Notes under the pieces: generated by a model
Database searches by the model: none
The model's input: only the letters and a program-made list of their open reading frames with translations
Told to the model about the DNA's origin: nothing
Source of the DNA: Dactylonectria macrodidyma
Lineage: Eukaryota > Ascomycota > Sordariomycetes > Hypocreales > Nectriaceae
Length of the DNA stretch: 64,000 nucleotides
Assembly (NCBI GenBank): GCA_020744425.1
Contig: JAGMUV010000022.1
Span: 1,116,001-1,180,000, forward strand
Direction of reading: 5' to 3'
Translations under genes and position numbers: made by a program
Shown here: positions 10,607-21,190 of the stretch, one piece after another
Numbering within the stretch: the stretch's first letter is position 1
Layout of the letters: each line of letters begins with the position of its first letter

Positions 10607-12475
10607 TCAAAGGCTGCCTCCATAAAGCCTTCCACTCTGGACCTTGACTCTTGTTTGAATTCTCGCTGGCACTAAGACTATATGTGAAGCTCCGCCACGT
10701 TCCTCGACCGAGTAGCCCACAGGTTCGCATTTATCCAGCTCCTTGCTCAGCTCAGCATCTGAGTAGGCACAAGTGTTGGCTCCCAGATCTCGTTTCACGC
10801 TCTCAGCCAAATCCAGCGAAGTCCGTACGTCGCCGCCGCCGCCGCGTCGAAACTTGACCAGCTGGCTGTTGACCTGCGCGTCCACCCAAAGGCCCCAGCA
10901 GCCGATGACCCAGGCGGTCTCCAAGCAGAGGCCGATCAGGGCCAGGACTGCTGAAAAGCCCCAGACGTATCCCTCCCTTTGCACACATCGGAGCTTGTAT
11001 CGGACGAAGAATTCTTCAGGGAGGGGTTGCCCGCGGTAGCAGACGCAGTTGCCGAGGCTTGAGAAGAAGTCTCGATGGTGTTTGCACCCTCTCCCGATAT
11101 CAAGAAACGGGGCTTGCAGCTCGAAAGTTTTGTTGTTGTAGATGAATGTCGAATTATAGGGGACCACGCCATCGTCCAACGATATGGTCCGATTTAGGAT
11201 GAAGGTGGTATTGTAGGACTCTATCATGCCGTTGAAGCCCATTGGCTCGTCAGGGTCATATTCCAAAGTTTTGCTAATAACCTTAAATCCCCACCCTTTT
11301 AATGTGGTGGGAAGGCCTGAAGGGGCCACCATTGGCTTGTATAGATAGGGCAAGTATCTGGTATCCCATATTCGCAGGTCCTCCTTCATGTCGATGGTTT
11401 CAGAGATGGGCTCTCCGTCAAGATAGGTATCATAATACGATAAGATAGCCTCAGGATAGTCCAGGTAGGCCTGAATAGCACGGATTCCCCTGGCGTCTGA
11501 GTAATTAGATACAATTAGCTTTCCGTGCACTTTACCTTTTTGATGTAGTAAAGACTCACAAGCATAGACATCCTTGAATCCTTGAGATGTATTGACAGCC
11601 AGGTAGTCCGAATATTCTCCAAGGCTTCTCCATACTTCGGGCGTTTCATAATACCACTCGGCGTCTATCGTTTGATATATTTCGTGGAGGGTAGGTCCCA
11701 ACTCGATGTGGTCGCTATCCCAGCCGAGTCGCTCCCCATCTAGAACCCAGCACATTGACAGCTCCGGAGAGTCCAAAGCCGCGAGAGTTCCGTCGTCCAA
11801 ATAGTACATCCTGGTACTGGGGGCGATGTAACCTGTTACTGCGCCCCAGAATGGCCCAGATGCAAGAGCGTAGAAAATGGCGAGTAGTAGCCAGACAGTT
11901 GATAGGACAGTCCTCCATTGCGGGCATCTGAATATCATTTTGCATAATTCCCAAAGAGAAAACAAAGACACAGTTGAAAAGGTCAGGTGCATGTAGTATC
12001 GATATGGAACTGCCGAGACCTCCATAATCCGCGAGAGCGTATCCGGTACAACATAGCGATAGAGGATCCAGGTGTGTAGGGCTCTGCCACCCTGGCCGAT
12101 GATGATATCCCATAGCAGATCGATCAACTTAGCCTGTGCAAAGTTGAGGCCCCGAGCGATGCGAATATCGATGATGAAGGCTTTCTCGATGTCCGATGCC
12201 ATTTCCGACTCGCACAGGTCTTCAAAGCCGAGATCCCGATCAGATCCACCATAAACGAAGACGCCGTACATGATGGCAAGTATTGAGACAACGCATGCAC
12301 CAGCAGCAACGAGAGAGTGTAGGATGATGTCCCGCCGCCTCCCACGTGTGGTGAGCGTCTTTGGCGGGAGGTGGCCGACCAGAGAATCAAACGTCTCGGA
12401 AGGTTTGGCGGAGTACGGCGTATCTTGCGAGGCGCCATCTCCGTCGCTGGGAGGTAGGTGAGAATAGCCGCTCAT
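10607..12475 (-). CDS. Four-pass membrane protein of unknown function
   Basis: A 622-codon intronless frame. The frame stays open further upstream, but the first ATG is at 12473-12475 (MSGYSHLPP), with A at -3, so I start there. After a polar Ser/Pro-rich N-terminus come a membrane segment (about residues 50-77, IILHSLVAAGACVV...), two more (about 165-190 and 195-225), a long loop of about 250 residues with several N-glycosylation sequons (NTS, NYS, NTT, NRT, NST, NKT) and a pair of Cys-rich patches, then a last segment (GFSAVLALIGLCLETAWVIG) and a polar tail. The sequons suggest the large loop is lumenal or extracellular. It resembles the many uncharacterised ascomycete membrane proteins of this layout, and I cannot name a function. 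No link to the NRPS is evident. Confidence 0.75.
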   Translation of the reverse strand: MSGYSHLPPSDGDGASQDTPYSAKPSETFDSLVGHLPPKTLTTRGRRRDIILHSLVAAGACVVSILAIMYGVFVYGGSDRDLGFEDLCESEMASDIEKAFIIDIRIARGLNFAQAKLIDLLWDIIIGQGGRALHTWILYRYVVPDTLSRIMEVSAVPYRYYMHLTFSTVSLFSLWELCKMIFRCPQWRTVLSTVWLLLAIFYALASGPFWGAVTGYIAPSTRMYYLDDGTLAALDSPELSMCWVLDGERLGWDSDHIELGPTLHEIYQTIDAEWYYETPEVWRSLGEYSDYLAVNTSQGFKDVYACESLLHQKGKVHGKLIVSNYSDARGIRAIQAYLDYPEAILSYYDTYLDGEPISETIDMKEDLRIWDTRYLPYLYKPMVAPSGLPTTLKGWGFKVISKTLEYDPDEPMGFNGMIESYNTTFILNRTISLDDGVVPYNSTFIYNNKTFELQAPFLDIGRGCKHHRDFFSSLGNCVCYRGQPLPEEFFVRYKLRCVQREGYVWGFSAVLALIGLCLETAWVIGCWGLWVDAQVNSQLVKFRRGGGGDVRTSLDLAESVKRDLGANTCAYSDAELSKELDKCEPVGYSVEERGGASHIVLVPARIQTRVKVQSGRLYGGSL

Positions 12476-12911
12476 ATTGCTGTGCGGCTGGCAGCCAGAT
12501 GAAGCCGCCCGTTGGTGTAGCAGGAACAAGTTTAGCCAACACTAGCTGTGGCGGGAATTCTGACACTTAAGGGATCCGTTGGCAGTGCCAGAAGGATTCC
12601 TCAGCCGCAAGCGCGCATGCACAGGGGCCAACTTTTTCGTGTCTGATCCCTGGTCGGCTGCTGTGGCAGTGCATCCAGGCTGTGTTGTGACCCATACCTC
12701 GTTTGTTGGATACTAGGGTTAGAAGTTCCAACAGACTCCATCTCTCCAGGATACAGTACCTATTCTGAATTCATAAATGCTTGGACTGATGAAGACAGAA
12801 AATAGCTAGCTCGTACGGACCCCTTCCATGGCTGTGTCGGATTGAGCCTTATACAGAGAGGGTTGAGGGCCGTAGCGGGAAGATTGCGCTTTCGAGCCCA
12901 TGCTCCAACTA
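12476..12911. other. Upstream region of the membrane-protein gene
   Basis: 436 bp with no supported gene. It should contain the minus-strand promoter and 5' untranslated region of the neighbouring gene. The MITE starts at its far end. Confidence 0.4.
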
Positions 12912-13119
12912 CTGTAAAAACTCGGTCAACTCAACCACTTAGTCGCCCCCATAAAATCATCTTGGCCAATCACATAGTCCATTTCGTCGATCAATCCTCT
13001 TAGCAGCCCCCTTAAATGCTCCAAATAACCAATCACATAAGTTATTATGACGGTTAACAGTGGAAATATGGAGATAAAGTGGGGGCAACTAAGTAGTTGA
13101 GTTGACCGAGTTTTTACGG
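12912..13119. mobile_element. MITE with 40-bp terminal inverted repeats and TA duplication
   Basis: The 208-bp unit has 40-bp terminal inverted repeats (12912-12951 and 13080-13119) that start CTGTAAAAACTCGG and CCGTAAAAACTCGG when each is read inward. The arms differ at three positions, all C/T. A TA dinucleotide flanks each side (12910-12911 and 13120-13121), the target of Tc1/mariner/pogo-type transposases. It has no coding capacity, so it is a non-autonomous element. Confidence 0.85.
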
Positions 13120-13121
13120 TA

Positions 13122-14017
13122 CAGTACTAGCCAGGGGGTGAAACCCCCATCCCGGGTTTCAGCCTAGAGCGTACCCCGGCGTGGACCAATGGTGACTGGA
13201 TTGAAAAGTTGGCTTCTCCGTAGCCAGGTACATATGAAAGCTTACTTCAAGGCGGTGGCGGCCTGGTCCAGAGGCAGAGAGAGTGGGAAAAATACACTCC
13301 AATTGTTTCTCCTAGTCGCAAGCGACGTGTGCCGTCCTCTCCGCCAATCTCCGCGGCGCCTTGAATCGGCACGGATTTTGATGCCTCCTGTCACGAGCTT
13401 TTGTCGTGTGAGGCACCTGATTGGGTGTGTGTATGTTCTTGATTGTGTCAAGTCCCCGTTCTGAGTCCCTGTACACCCTTTATGCTAAAATAGCTAGAAG
13501 GATATTGCTATAGCAGGCACACGCCATATACACGCCCTGCTACCCAAATACACATCGTGACAACAACAAGAACAACAAGAACAACCAAACATATCATCAA
13601 GAATTGATCTACATTTATCTGGCTATCCCTAATATTTACTAAAGACACACCGCGTATCCAACACTTACTCATAGCGTGTGAGATTGGCCAAGAAACCCCT
13701 CATAGGAAAAGAGGGGGTCGGAGGCATCCTAGATCATACACATCAATACAATGATCTTTGGTCTCCTCAGTTGACCCTTATTGAAGTCCCTGATCATCCT
13801 AGCCGTATTGGATCCATCAGTATGTATGTCACTTAGGCTGCCCTGACCGCCTTCCTATCCGGGCTGTGCCCGGCAAAGGCTCGGCGATCGATCGGCTGGA
13901 CCCCGTACGTCACCACGTGACCACCCGATCAGATGCTCTGTGCATGATCCAATCTAACAGGTCTGACCTACTCCTAGACAGGGACAGAACAGCGGCGAAT
14001 GGAAAACAAAACACCGG
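13122..14017. other. Intergenic, nothing recognised
   Basis: About 900 bp between the MITE and the 3' end of the JmjC-like gene. Short frames here have no family resemblance. A short repeat, ACAACAAGAACAACAAGAAC, is at about 13561-13580. Confidence 0.4.
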
Positions 14018-17000
14018 TCATGGAGACAGCCGTAGCAAGGCGCGTAGTGACCGTATACCGACCTTGACCGTCTGATACCGTTCGGCGGCCGTAGGCTGAC
14101 TTGAAGGTCGGCCAACGTAGTTCTCGTCGTCCAGCCACTTCTCTAACGCATCGATAAGGGGAATCAGCTGAAAGGCGAAGTGTATGGAATCGTCGGTGTA
14201 CGCACGGTTATCGACGACCCAGAGGAGCCCTTCCAAGATTTCAGGGATGCTGCACTCGTCCCACAGCATCCCGCCCTCCATCAGGCACGGCTCTGGCGCG
14301 GACGTGGCGCGTACGACACGCAGGCCCGGCGGCATGAGAAGGACGTCGTCCTGCTCGAGGACAATCAGACGTCCTTGACCCCGTGGCGACCAGTCGCGGC
14401 CCTCCTGCGAGAACCGTCGCCAATCCTCGGCGTCGAGATCGGTGGAGACCACCGCGATCTGGACGCCGGAGAGACAGCGCGCCCAGCTACCGACCAGGGG
14501 GTCCACGTACGACCCGGAGAATGCGCCGGCAAAGGAAAGCAGGTTGAAGCCCAAACAACCCTGGACGTCGTTCATGATCAATTGTCCGCTCCTGCCGACA
14601 GTGCCGGCGACGCGGTCCGCCAACGTCGAGAGGAGTCGAAAGCGTGGCAACCTGCTCAGGAGCGGCTCGTCCGCCCGCGCCAGACGACGGAGGTTCGTGA
14701 CGCTGCTGATGGCGGCCGCGGCATCGGACGAGCTCAGGTCCACGTTGGCGACGGCTAGGCAGTACTCGGCCAGGCTCATGGACGAATACGCCCCCGTCAT
14801 GCTATTTTGCACGTTGACCTGCTGCTCGGGAAAGCGTTGCCACAGCATGTCAACATAATCGACAATATCGTACGTGCCGCTGTCCTGAAACTCTTGCTTG
14901 ATCACGACCGGCCGGCGGAAGATGCGGCCGGACTCGGCGTAGTTGCGGAACACGTCCCAGCTCAGATACCACACATCGGCATCTTCGGGGGATGTTACGC
15001 AGCTTCTACCCAGACGGTGTTCTGGCTCAGCATAGATGCGGGCCCAACGCTGCGGACCTAGCCAGTTCAGCTGCAGACGGCGTTGGTGCGCGACATCCTC
15101 TGATACGTGTGGTCGGCCCAAGTCCTCGACAAGTCGGCGGACAGTATCGGTGTGGCGCGCCTGCAGGCTCTGAAGCAGTGTCAGCTGTCGCCGCGGCGAA
15201 CCGCCCTCGGGGGAAACCGGACTCGATCGCGTTTGCGTCGCCGGCGCTGAGTCGTCTAGAGATGGCGCATCCTCTGCCGCTGGGGCTCGCTCAATGCTAT
15301 CGCCACCGCTTGGAACAGGTAGAGATTGGCATTGTCCCAACCGTGTGACCGCAGCGGTGGTCTGGTATGACGTGGCAATGGTATGGTCTGCCAAAAGATG
15401 ACTCGTGGTTTGTGACATCGAGCCTTGCGGTGTCGATAGTCTTGCTCTCTGGTTCTCTCGGTGAAACGTACTTGAACCCGAGGCAGGCCCCTTTAAGCTT
15501 ATCCCGGTGAACTTTGCTTTCATCTGATCGTCGTCTTCTGTGTCACGACTGTGCTCGTCCCGGCTTGAGCCCCCGGTCTCTTCCTCCTCCGCCCCGTCTT
15601 TGATGCTTGAAGGCCTGGCGATACTTTCTTCAATATCAGCCTCTTCTTCCTGAGCGATCCCTTGTTCTGAAGGGTCCAGACTGGTTGTATCTTGCGTTTG
15701 TTCATCTGCCTCGGACACCATTTCCTCGTCCTTTTCTGACCAAGACAAAAGACTTGCTGTCTTCTCTTTCCCGCTTCGACCGCTCGCCTCACCCAACCCT
15801 GTCTCTTCCATATCTTCGAGTCCGCTGCTGATTATAGAGTTTTCTCTCGTCCCCATAACGGCATATAGGTCTGGTGAGTCCGGCTGAGATGTATTCTCTA
15901 CCTCTCCTTCTACTTCCACTCCCATTTCTTCCGGGGCTGGATTTTCATCGCCACTGGACTCATCCCTGGCGGTCTGATCTTCGGATTCTACTCCTGACTC
16001 TTCCGGCTCTTCAGATTCTTCAGGCCCTGGCGATTCAGTACCGGGGTTACTACTGTCGCGAGTGATAGAGTGTCCACCGCCGCGAGTACGATTCTTCTGA
16101 GCCCCATGGTTGGCTGCAGTGTCCGGAAAGATGGAAGGTCCGTGGCTGGTGGATGAGAGTCTAGTTCGCTTCGTCGGCCGGGTGAAATGTCCGAGATGAT
16201 CACCGTCATTGGCATCTTCATCCACATCGTCGTCGCCGCCATCGCCTGCGTCATTGTCTGTGGACGGCACAACCATGCCGAAGACGTCAAGCTTCAGACC
16301 GAACTGCCGGATGGGGGTTCCGTTGATGCGCCGCGCCGACTGCTTGACTTCCCGGCGCGCAGCGGCAGAGGTGGCCTTTGTCTGAGCCCACTCCAAGGCA
16401 GCGAGTATGTCAGATCGCTCGACAGGCGAGTGCGGAGCCTGCACTTTGGAAGCGGGCGAGTGCTCACCAACCCGGAGGGCCTTGTTATTCCCACGCACCA
16501 CGCGAAGCTCGTGGCGTGCCAGCATCTTGGAGTTGAGCAGGTCGACGACGTCTTCCCAGCGAGGCATTAGCACGGCCAGATCGTGGAGCTGACGAAGCAG
16601 TGGCAACGGCAGGGCATGCCAGTCGTAATACTCGAAACATACAAGCCCCCAAGCGGCGATGATGCCCGACTGGTGCTGCAGATGTTGGCTTTCGCGGTCG
16701 CGCATTTTCTTGCCACGCTGTGCCAGGCGGTCAAAATCACCCCAGCGCTCATGGTTGCCGTTCTCGGGGCTACGGACAGTGCGGAGGAAAGGCAGGAAAG
16801 CCGCGGCAACATTGGCCGCAATACCGTCGATGGCGAGAATCTTGTCACGGTAGATCTCATGTAGTTGCTGTCGCTCTAGCGTGCCACGGCACGCCTGGGT
16901 ATCTCGGTGAAAGCTGGCGGCGAAGTTCAAGGCCGCCCCGGTAGCTTGCAGCAACGACCTGTGCGCTGAGGAGATGTCGATGGCCGAGGAGCCCGAGTCT

Positions 17001-17035
17001 GGGCGCTCTTGTAACGCCATGTCTGCCGACGTCAT
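14018..17035 (-). CDS. JmjC-fold protein, probable pseudoenzyme
   Basis: A 1,005-codon intronless frame; the first ATG is at 17033-17035. Residues 1-240 are helical and unassigned. Residues about 250-560 are a low-complexity acidic stretch, rich in Glu, Asp and Ser, with a short basic patch (RPTKRTRL) that could be a nuclear localisation signal. The last 350 residues look like a fungal JmjC cupin: DVWYLSWDVF, a GAFSGSYVDP strand, then LLMPPGLRVVRAT and EPCLMEGGMLWDE. JmjC oxygenases bind Fe(II) through HxD...H. Here the first His is Tyr (14507-14509) and the second is Arg (14309-14311), so catalysis is unlikely. A chromatin or scaffold role would be inference. The ATG has a weak context; an internal Met five codons later is an alternative. 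Confidence 0.7.
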   Translation of the reverse strand: MTSADMALQERPDSGSSAIDISSAHRSLLQATGAALNFAASFHRDTQACRGTLERQQLHEIYRDKILAIDGIAANVAAAFLPFLRTVRSPENGNHERWGDFDRLAQRGKKMRDRESQHLQHQSGIIAAWGLVCFEYYDWHALPLPLLRQLHDLAVLMPRWEDVVDLLNSKMLARHELRVVRGNNKALRVGEHSPASKVQAPHSPVERSDILAALEWAQTKATSAAARREVKQSARRINGTPIRQFGLKLDVFGMVVPSTDNDAGDGGDDDVDEDANDGDHLGHFTRPTKRTRLSSTSHGPSIFPDTAANHGAQKNRTRGGGHSITRDSSNPGTESPGPEESEEPEESGVESEDQTARDESSGDENPAPEEMGVEVEGEVENTSQPDSPDLYAVMGTRENSIISSGLEDMEETGLGEASGRSGKEKTASLLSWSEKDEEMVSEADEQTQDTTSLDPSEQGIAQEEEADIEESIARPSSIKDGAEEEETGGSSRDEHSRDTEDDDQMKAKFTGISLKGPASGSSTFHRENQRARLSTPQGSMSQTTSHLLADHTIATSYQTTAAVTRLGQCQSLPVPSGGDSIERAPAAEDAPSLDDSAPATQTRSSPVSPEGGSPRRQLTLLQSLQARHTDTVRRLVEDLGRPHVSEDVAHQRRLQLNWLGPQRWARIYAEPEHRLGRSCVTSPEDADVWYLSWDVFRNYAESGRIFRRPVVIKQEFQDSGTYDIVDYVDMLWQRFPEQQVNVQNSMTGAYSSMSLAEYCLAVANVDLSSSDAAAAISSVTNLRRLARADEPLLSRLPRFRLLSTLADRVAGTVGRSGQLIMNDVQGCLGFNLLSFAGAFSGSYVDPLVGSWARCLSGVQIAVVSTDLDAEDWRRFSQEGRDWSPRGQGRLIVLEQDDVLLMPPGLRVVRATSAPEPCLMEGGMLWDECSIPEILEGLLWVVDNRAYTDDSIHFAFQLIPLIDALEKWLDDENYVGRPSSQPTAAERYQTVKVGIRSLRALLRLSP

Positions 17036-18412
17036 CGACAGGGACGATCCAGTCTGTATCTGCGGAAGTAACTCGAGTAAATATGTCTGGCTCTCTCCTT
17101 TTCGTGTTTCTTTTTTTTTGCCGTCTTTTTCCTGTTTGGGAGGGCGAAGGAGAGAGAGTCATGCGTGTCCAAACGGCTGCACTGCGCTCACAAGCTCAGG
17201 ATTAACTTGCCCGCGTAAGAGCCCTTTGTGTTGCAGGCCCGGAACTGACCTCGACACCGTCGGGGCTCTCGTGAGATTGGGATATGGTAGCTTTATATTC
17301 GTCGAGAGAGGTTGGTACCGCGTCGATTCGTCGTCTCTTTTGGCAACATGTCCTGTATCATCGCGTATGCCGCGCCACCCACCACCCAAGGCAACCGGCA
17401 GTTTGTCTACCGTTGACCCGCTTTTTTTTGGTCCTTCCACGGAAGTTCCATGCTTGTCAATAATATACTGTACAATAATACAACAATGGAACATCTCGAC
17501 AGCGAAACGCTCGCCTGTTGTCTAGCTAAGGGTGTTGAAGGGTGCGCGGGAAGCATGAAGCTACTGTACTGGCCAGGGTACCGACCATACTAACTGTAAG
17601 TTGAGAGAGCAGAACATCCCCGAATGCCTACCCGTCCGTCACCCCACTTGCGGCTACCCCCCTCATGCCCCTCATCTGGGCACCCAAAAATCCCTCACTA
17701 CCATACCTACCATCACCATGTGGTCCTGAAATAAAGCAATGCACTAAGTCAAACGTTAACCGGGCTCTTAAGGCTACTAGCAACAGCTTAAGCCTTCGTA
17801 AGTGTTACGGGCTGGAGCCCAGCCAACCAGCTCCAGCTTTGCCAGAGCATTTCACCGACATGAGAGCAACCAGCCGCCAGCCAATCGGCGACCAACCGGC
17901 GACCAACGGCGCCCCACCGCTGTGACCCTTAAGCAGCAAGACTCTTCTGCCCTCTTGAGATAGCTTCGCCGTTTTCTCTTTAGCGCAGAATAACCTCAAT
18001 TGAGGCTCCATACCAGTTAACCGTGCTACAGCCCAGCTCCTCACAGGCAAATACACCCATCAATTACCCCTGTCTGACACATTGCGCCTACTAGGTCTCA
18101 GGCCGCCTTAGCTAATTTCCCCTTTACCCTTTTCCATGCTCCCTGCATTCCGATTTCTGCATTTGGCCCGACGTGCCAATATCCCCAATTGGGCAACTCT
18201 CAATATGAAAAAATGCTACTAGGCGATCGCCCTACGTTGCAATCCATCTGCGGGGGTGAGGGTGGGGGTGGTGAAATACAATCACATTTACGGACGAGAT
18301 AAAGATGAGATGACTGTAAATTACCTCAACTATCATAGGACACATGACAGAAAAACTCAGTTTTCTGATCTGATATCTTTACTGAACTGCATGCCTCTCT
18401 CATCCTACTGTC
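17036..18412. other. Intergenic region, 1.4 kb
   Basis: It holds the upstream region of the JmjC-like gene, including a pyrimidine-rich stretch at 17094-17131, and the 3' flank of the epimerase gene. A G-rich stretch (GGGGGTGAGGGTGGGGGTGG) is at 18251-18270. No gene or RNA is recognised. Confidence 0.4.
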
Positions 18413-19309
18413 TTACTTTGAGGCAAGGAAATGCCTCCTCCAAGGATGTTCTTCTTTGAATCCTAACATCTTTTGGATCTTCGAATTCGATATGGGAGCT
18501 TCATGATCTCCCATCTCTCGGCTGAATGGTGTCGAGGGACTCACCCGCACCAGGAAATCAGTGGTCTTCTCATTGTTTGTTATCTCGTTGTTGGTGGCGT
18601 TAAAGACTTGCCAGCCCAGGCCGTCGAACGAAAGGCACAAATGACACATTTGGCCAAGGTCCCTGAGGTCGGTGTATGACCAGCCGTGGATGTCCCAAGA
18701 CTCTGGCTGCTCAATATAGTCACCAAAGCTCTTGGGATATTGATCCGGCTCGATAATGGCGCCGATGCGAAGACAGTAGATGTCAACACCAAAACGACTG
18801 GCGTAGCTTCTGGCTACGGTTTCCCCAACGAGTTTCGACAGGGCGTACGGATCGGTGGGATTGCACTCAGTGGTTTCGTCGATGGGGAACGAAGTGAACG
18901 CACGACGTCCCTCAGCAAATGTGACGCCGTAAACCGTGATGCTGCTTGCCAAGATGACCTTCTTGATGCCTAGCTTGCATGCCGCCTCGACGACGTTGTG
19001 GATGCTTACAACGTTGGTCTTGAAAACCTCGTTATCAGGTGCCAGCAACGGTCGAGCGTAGCCAGCAAAATGGATGACCGCGTCAGGGGTCGATGCCTTC
19101 TCCAGAGGTTGGGTCAGATGAAGCTGTGTGTGAAGAGCGCTGTAGACTTGTCCAGCATCGGTCACGTCGCATTTCATCGTGTGGACGAAAGGGCTGTCGA
19201 GCGGGACGATGTCAAGATTGATCACATCGTGGCCGTACCGCAGGAGCTCTTGAATCACATGGGGGCCAATGACACCGGAGCCCCCAGTGAGAATGACGCG
19301 CTTGCCCAT
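18413..19309 (-). CDS. NAD(P)-dependent epimerase/dehydratase (extended SDR)
   Basis: An intact 298-codon gene whose ATG (19307-19309) has A at -3 and G at +4. The N-terminus is a Rossmann fold with the TGGSGVIG dinucleotide motif (residues 8-15) and an acidic end to the second strand (NLDIV), which favours NAD. The catalytic set is visible: SSITVYG for the Ser region and DPYALSK for the Tyr-x3-Lys pair. Later come SYTDLRDLG and FNATNNE, as in sugar-nucleotide epimerases and uronate-dehydrogenase-like proteins of fungi. Length is normal for the family. The substrate cannot be told. It is the closest intact gene upstream of the NRPS (6 kb), but no tailoring role is shown by the sequence. Confidence 0.88.
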   Translation of the reverse strand: MGKRVILTGGSGVIGPHVIQELLRYGHDVINLDIVPLDSPFVHTMKCDVTDAGQVYSALHTQLHLTQPLEKASTPDAVIHFAGYARPLLAPDNEVFKTNVVSIHNVVEAACKLGIKKVILASSITVYGVTFAEGRRAFTSFPIDETTECNPTDPYALSKLVGETVARSYASRFGVDIYCLRIGAIIEPDQYPKSFGDYIEQPESWDIHGWSYTDLRDLGQMCHLCLSFDGLGWQVFNATNNEITNNEKTTDFLVRVSPSTPFSREMGDHEAPISNSKIQKMLGFKEEHPWRRHFLASK

Positions 19310-20368
19310 GCTAGCCCTGTCGTTTGGCTCGATTTTGGGAAAATACTTTTCTTTGGCGAGAGTTTTCTGGTATGGGGTGTGATTCGGGTGAATGGCGTGT
19401 TTTTAAGTGGTTGAAAGATGTTATGGCCGTCAAGTAATAGTCCATATAATGATTCTCAACTTATACTGGCACAACCAAGCCACGGTATAAAGATAAAGAT
19501 AATAAAGGATAAAGACCTAGACACATACTCTATAAGATTGCTACACAGCTGTCAATTCTGGGTCGCAAGCAGAGTGAAGCGTCACTACCAGCAAAGTCGG
19601 AGGTAGGCGTGAGATAATAGGTGTGCTGAAATCTGCCGCCTCCAATTTCCGACAAACGAGGAGAACCCCCTATATAGTAGGTCTCTTCCCTCATATCTGA
19701 CGTAAATTTGGCGCGCTGAAGTCGCTGCTTGTTCGACGTGAGTGAGACCCTTCCTGCCTATTGCGATAGAGTGACCTGACAATAACACACCAAGTAACAA
19801 TTCAATGTAAAGCGTTGCTGAGGCCTAGGAATGAAGTGGAGATGGTCCTGCACGGACCATCGATCGTAGCATGGTCCAAGCTTTCTAGCCTGGAAAGCGC
19901 TTACTACACTAATGGATAGCCAGTTATCAGTTAATTGATTGGTCAGACGCATCTCGGCTATTGCTGCCTCTGTCTACATCTACTGGCTCTTTAGACGGTG
20001 TTCTCTGCTACCCATGCGACACCCTAACTTAGTACATTTAACTCTAATTATTATGCTATATAACTAGACACTCGGGTTATGAGAAGCACGAATCGTCTCT
20101 CGGATTCAATGCTGCAATGCCAACGCTAACTTTGTGATGCAAGAATCATTGCAGGAGCTACGCTAAGACATGAACATCACTTCGCCTCCGGAGCCTCTGC
20201 AGTCAGCCATAGGGAACACCGCAACTCAGGGATCCTTCTTCTTCTCGCACTATTTCTTTAGGTTTAAAGCTACATCGTCATTTATATACAATGAAAAAGG
20301 AGGTCTAAAATCGCGTAGAGGTTACACTATAGGCATCTGTCGCGTAGCTTGTGCGGACGCATAATCCA
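19310..20368. other. Intergenic region, 1.1 kb
   Basis: It contains the promoter side of the epimerase gene. The one structure seen is a compact palindromic patch at 19842-19877 (listed separately). No gene is recognised. Confidence 0.4.
19842..19877. repeat. Nested palindrome sharing 16 bp with the NRPS upstream region
   Basis: GATGGTCC and GGACCATC form one inverted pair around TGCAC, and GGACCAT (19854-19860) pairs again with ATGGTCC (19871-19877). The string GCACGGACCATCGATC (19850-19865) recurs in the same orientation at 24820-24835. It may be a transposon end or a regulator site. Confidence 0.5.
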
Positions 20369-21190
20369 TTATAACATATCATGCATTCGATCGTCTCCTT
20401 GATGCTTGCTTCTCTTATTCAGGTGTTTGGACTCTTTCAAGAAAGGAAAGTAAAGGTATGGATGAAAAATGGTAACGGTACTGATAGCAATGAGAATCAT
20501 GACGCTATCGAGGCCCAGGAACAGAGGTTCGTTACGCAAGACATTCAAGGAAATAGCAGGTATATTCTTCACGATTCTTGCAGCGCGAAAATATCAGTAA
20601 ACGAAGCTTTGAGGTGGGCGATTCCAAACCTACCCGATAAGAGCAACGAATAGGAATTGCAATGTATGCCACGGCGAGAGCATGCACAAACGCGCGCACA
20701 CGTCTAGCCTCCCCATGAGATGCTGAAGCTCGGGACATAAGCTGGGTATCGCGTTCCATCGAACGGGCTTCATCACGTGAGCGTGCGCCCGATGTGAGTG
20801 CTGACCTACGTCTCATGACGTAAGTCAACATGAGACACCCGCAACAGAACATGTTGGCCACCTGGAAAGCCACGCCTCCAACGACCAGTTTCTCGCCAAC
20901 TTTTAACATCGTCTCGTCGCCTGATCCGGAAGCCTTGGCCGCCGTGATGGCACCACCAGCAACCTGGATAATGATGGAGAGAAAATATGTTCCGACGAAA
21001 ACCCGGGAATATAGTGACAGACTTCTCAACAAGCAGTCAGTTATCAAGCAGTACTGATTACTGATTGATACTAATATCACATCAGTATCAGTAAGCTTCT
21101 AATCAATCAATTAGTAATCAGTAACTCACGTGGCCATCTTATATCCAGCGTCGATAATTGTGTAGCATGCTTGCCTGCCGCGAACCTTCA
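20369..21190 (-). pseudogene. RTA1-like lipid-exporter family gene, 5'-truncated
   Basis: RTA1-family proteins are seven-pass fungal membrane proteins linked to lipid translocation and drug resistance. Three joined stretches match the family's second half: YSRVFVGTYFLSIIIQVAGG, then KVGEKLVVGGVAFQVANMFCCG, and after an intron NEPLFLGLDSVMI followed by FHPYLYFP. Two introns fit consensus sites: 21025-21129 (GTGAGT...TTGAG) and 20567-20633 (GTAGGT...GTGAAG), which keep the frame. I could not find the exons for the first membrane spans upstream of 21190. It is therefore either a truncated remnant or a gene whose 5' exons have diverged beyond what I can recognise. Confidence 0.55.

Noticed and set aside
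10607..12529. A longer 640-codon version of the membrane protein
   Set aside because: The codon at 12527-12529 is TTG, not ATG. The first ATG in the frame is at 12473-12475.
14180..14758. A 192-codon plus-strand frame inside the JmjC-like gene
   Set aside because: It is antisense to a recognisable, longer coding frame in GC-rich sequence and has no domain of its own.
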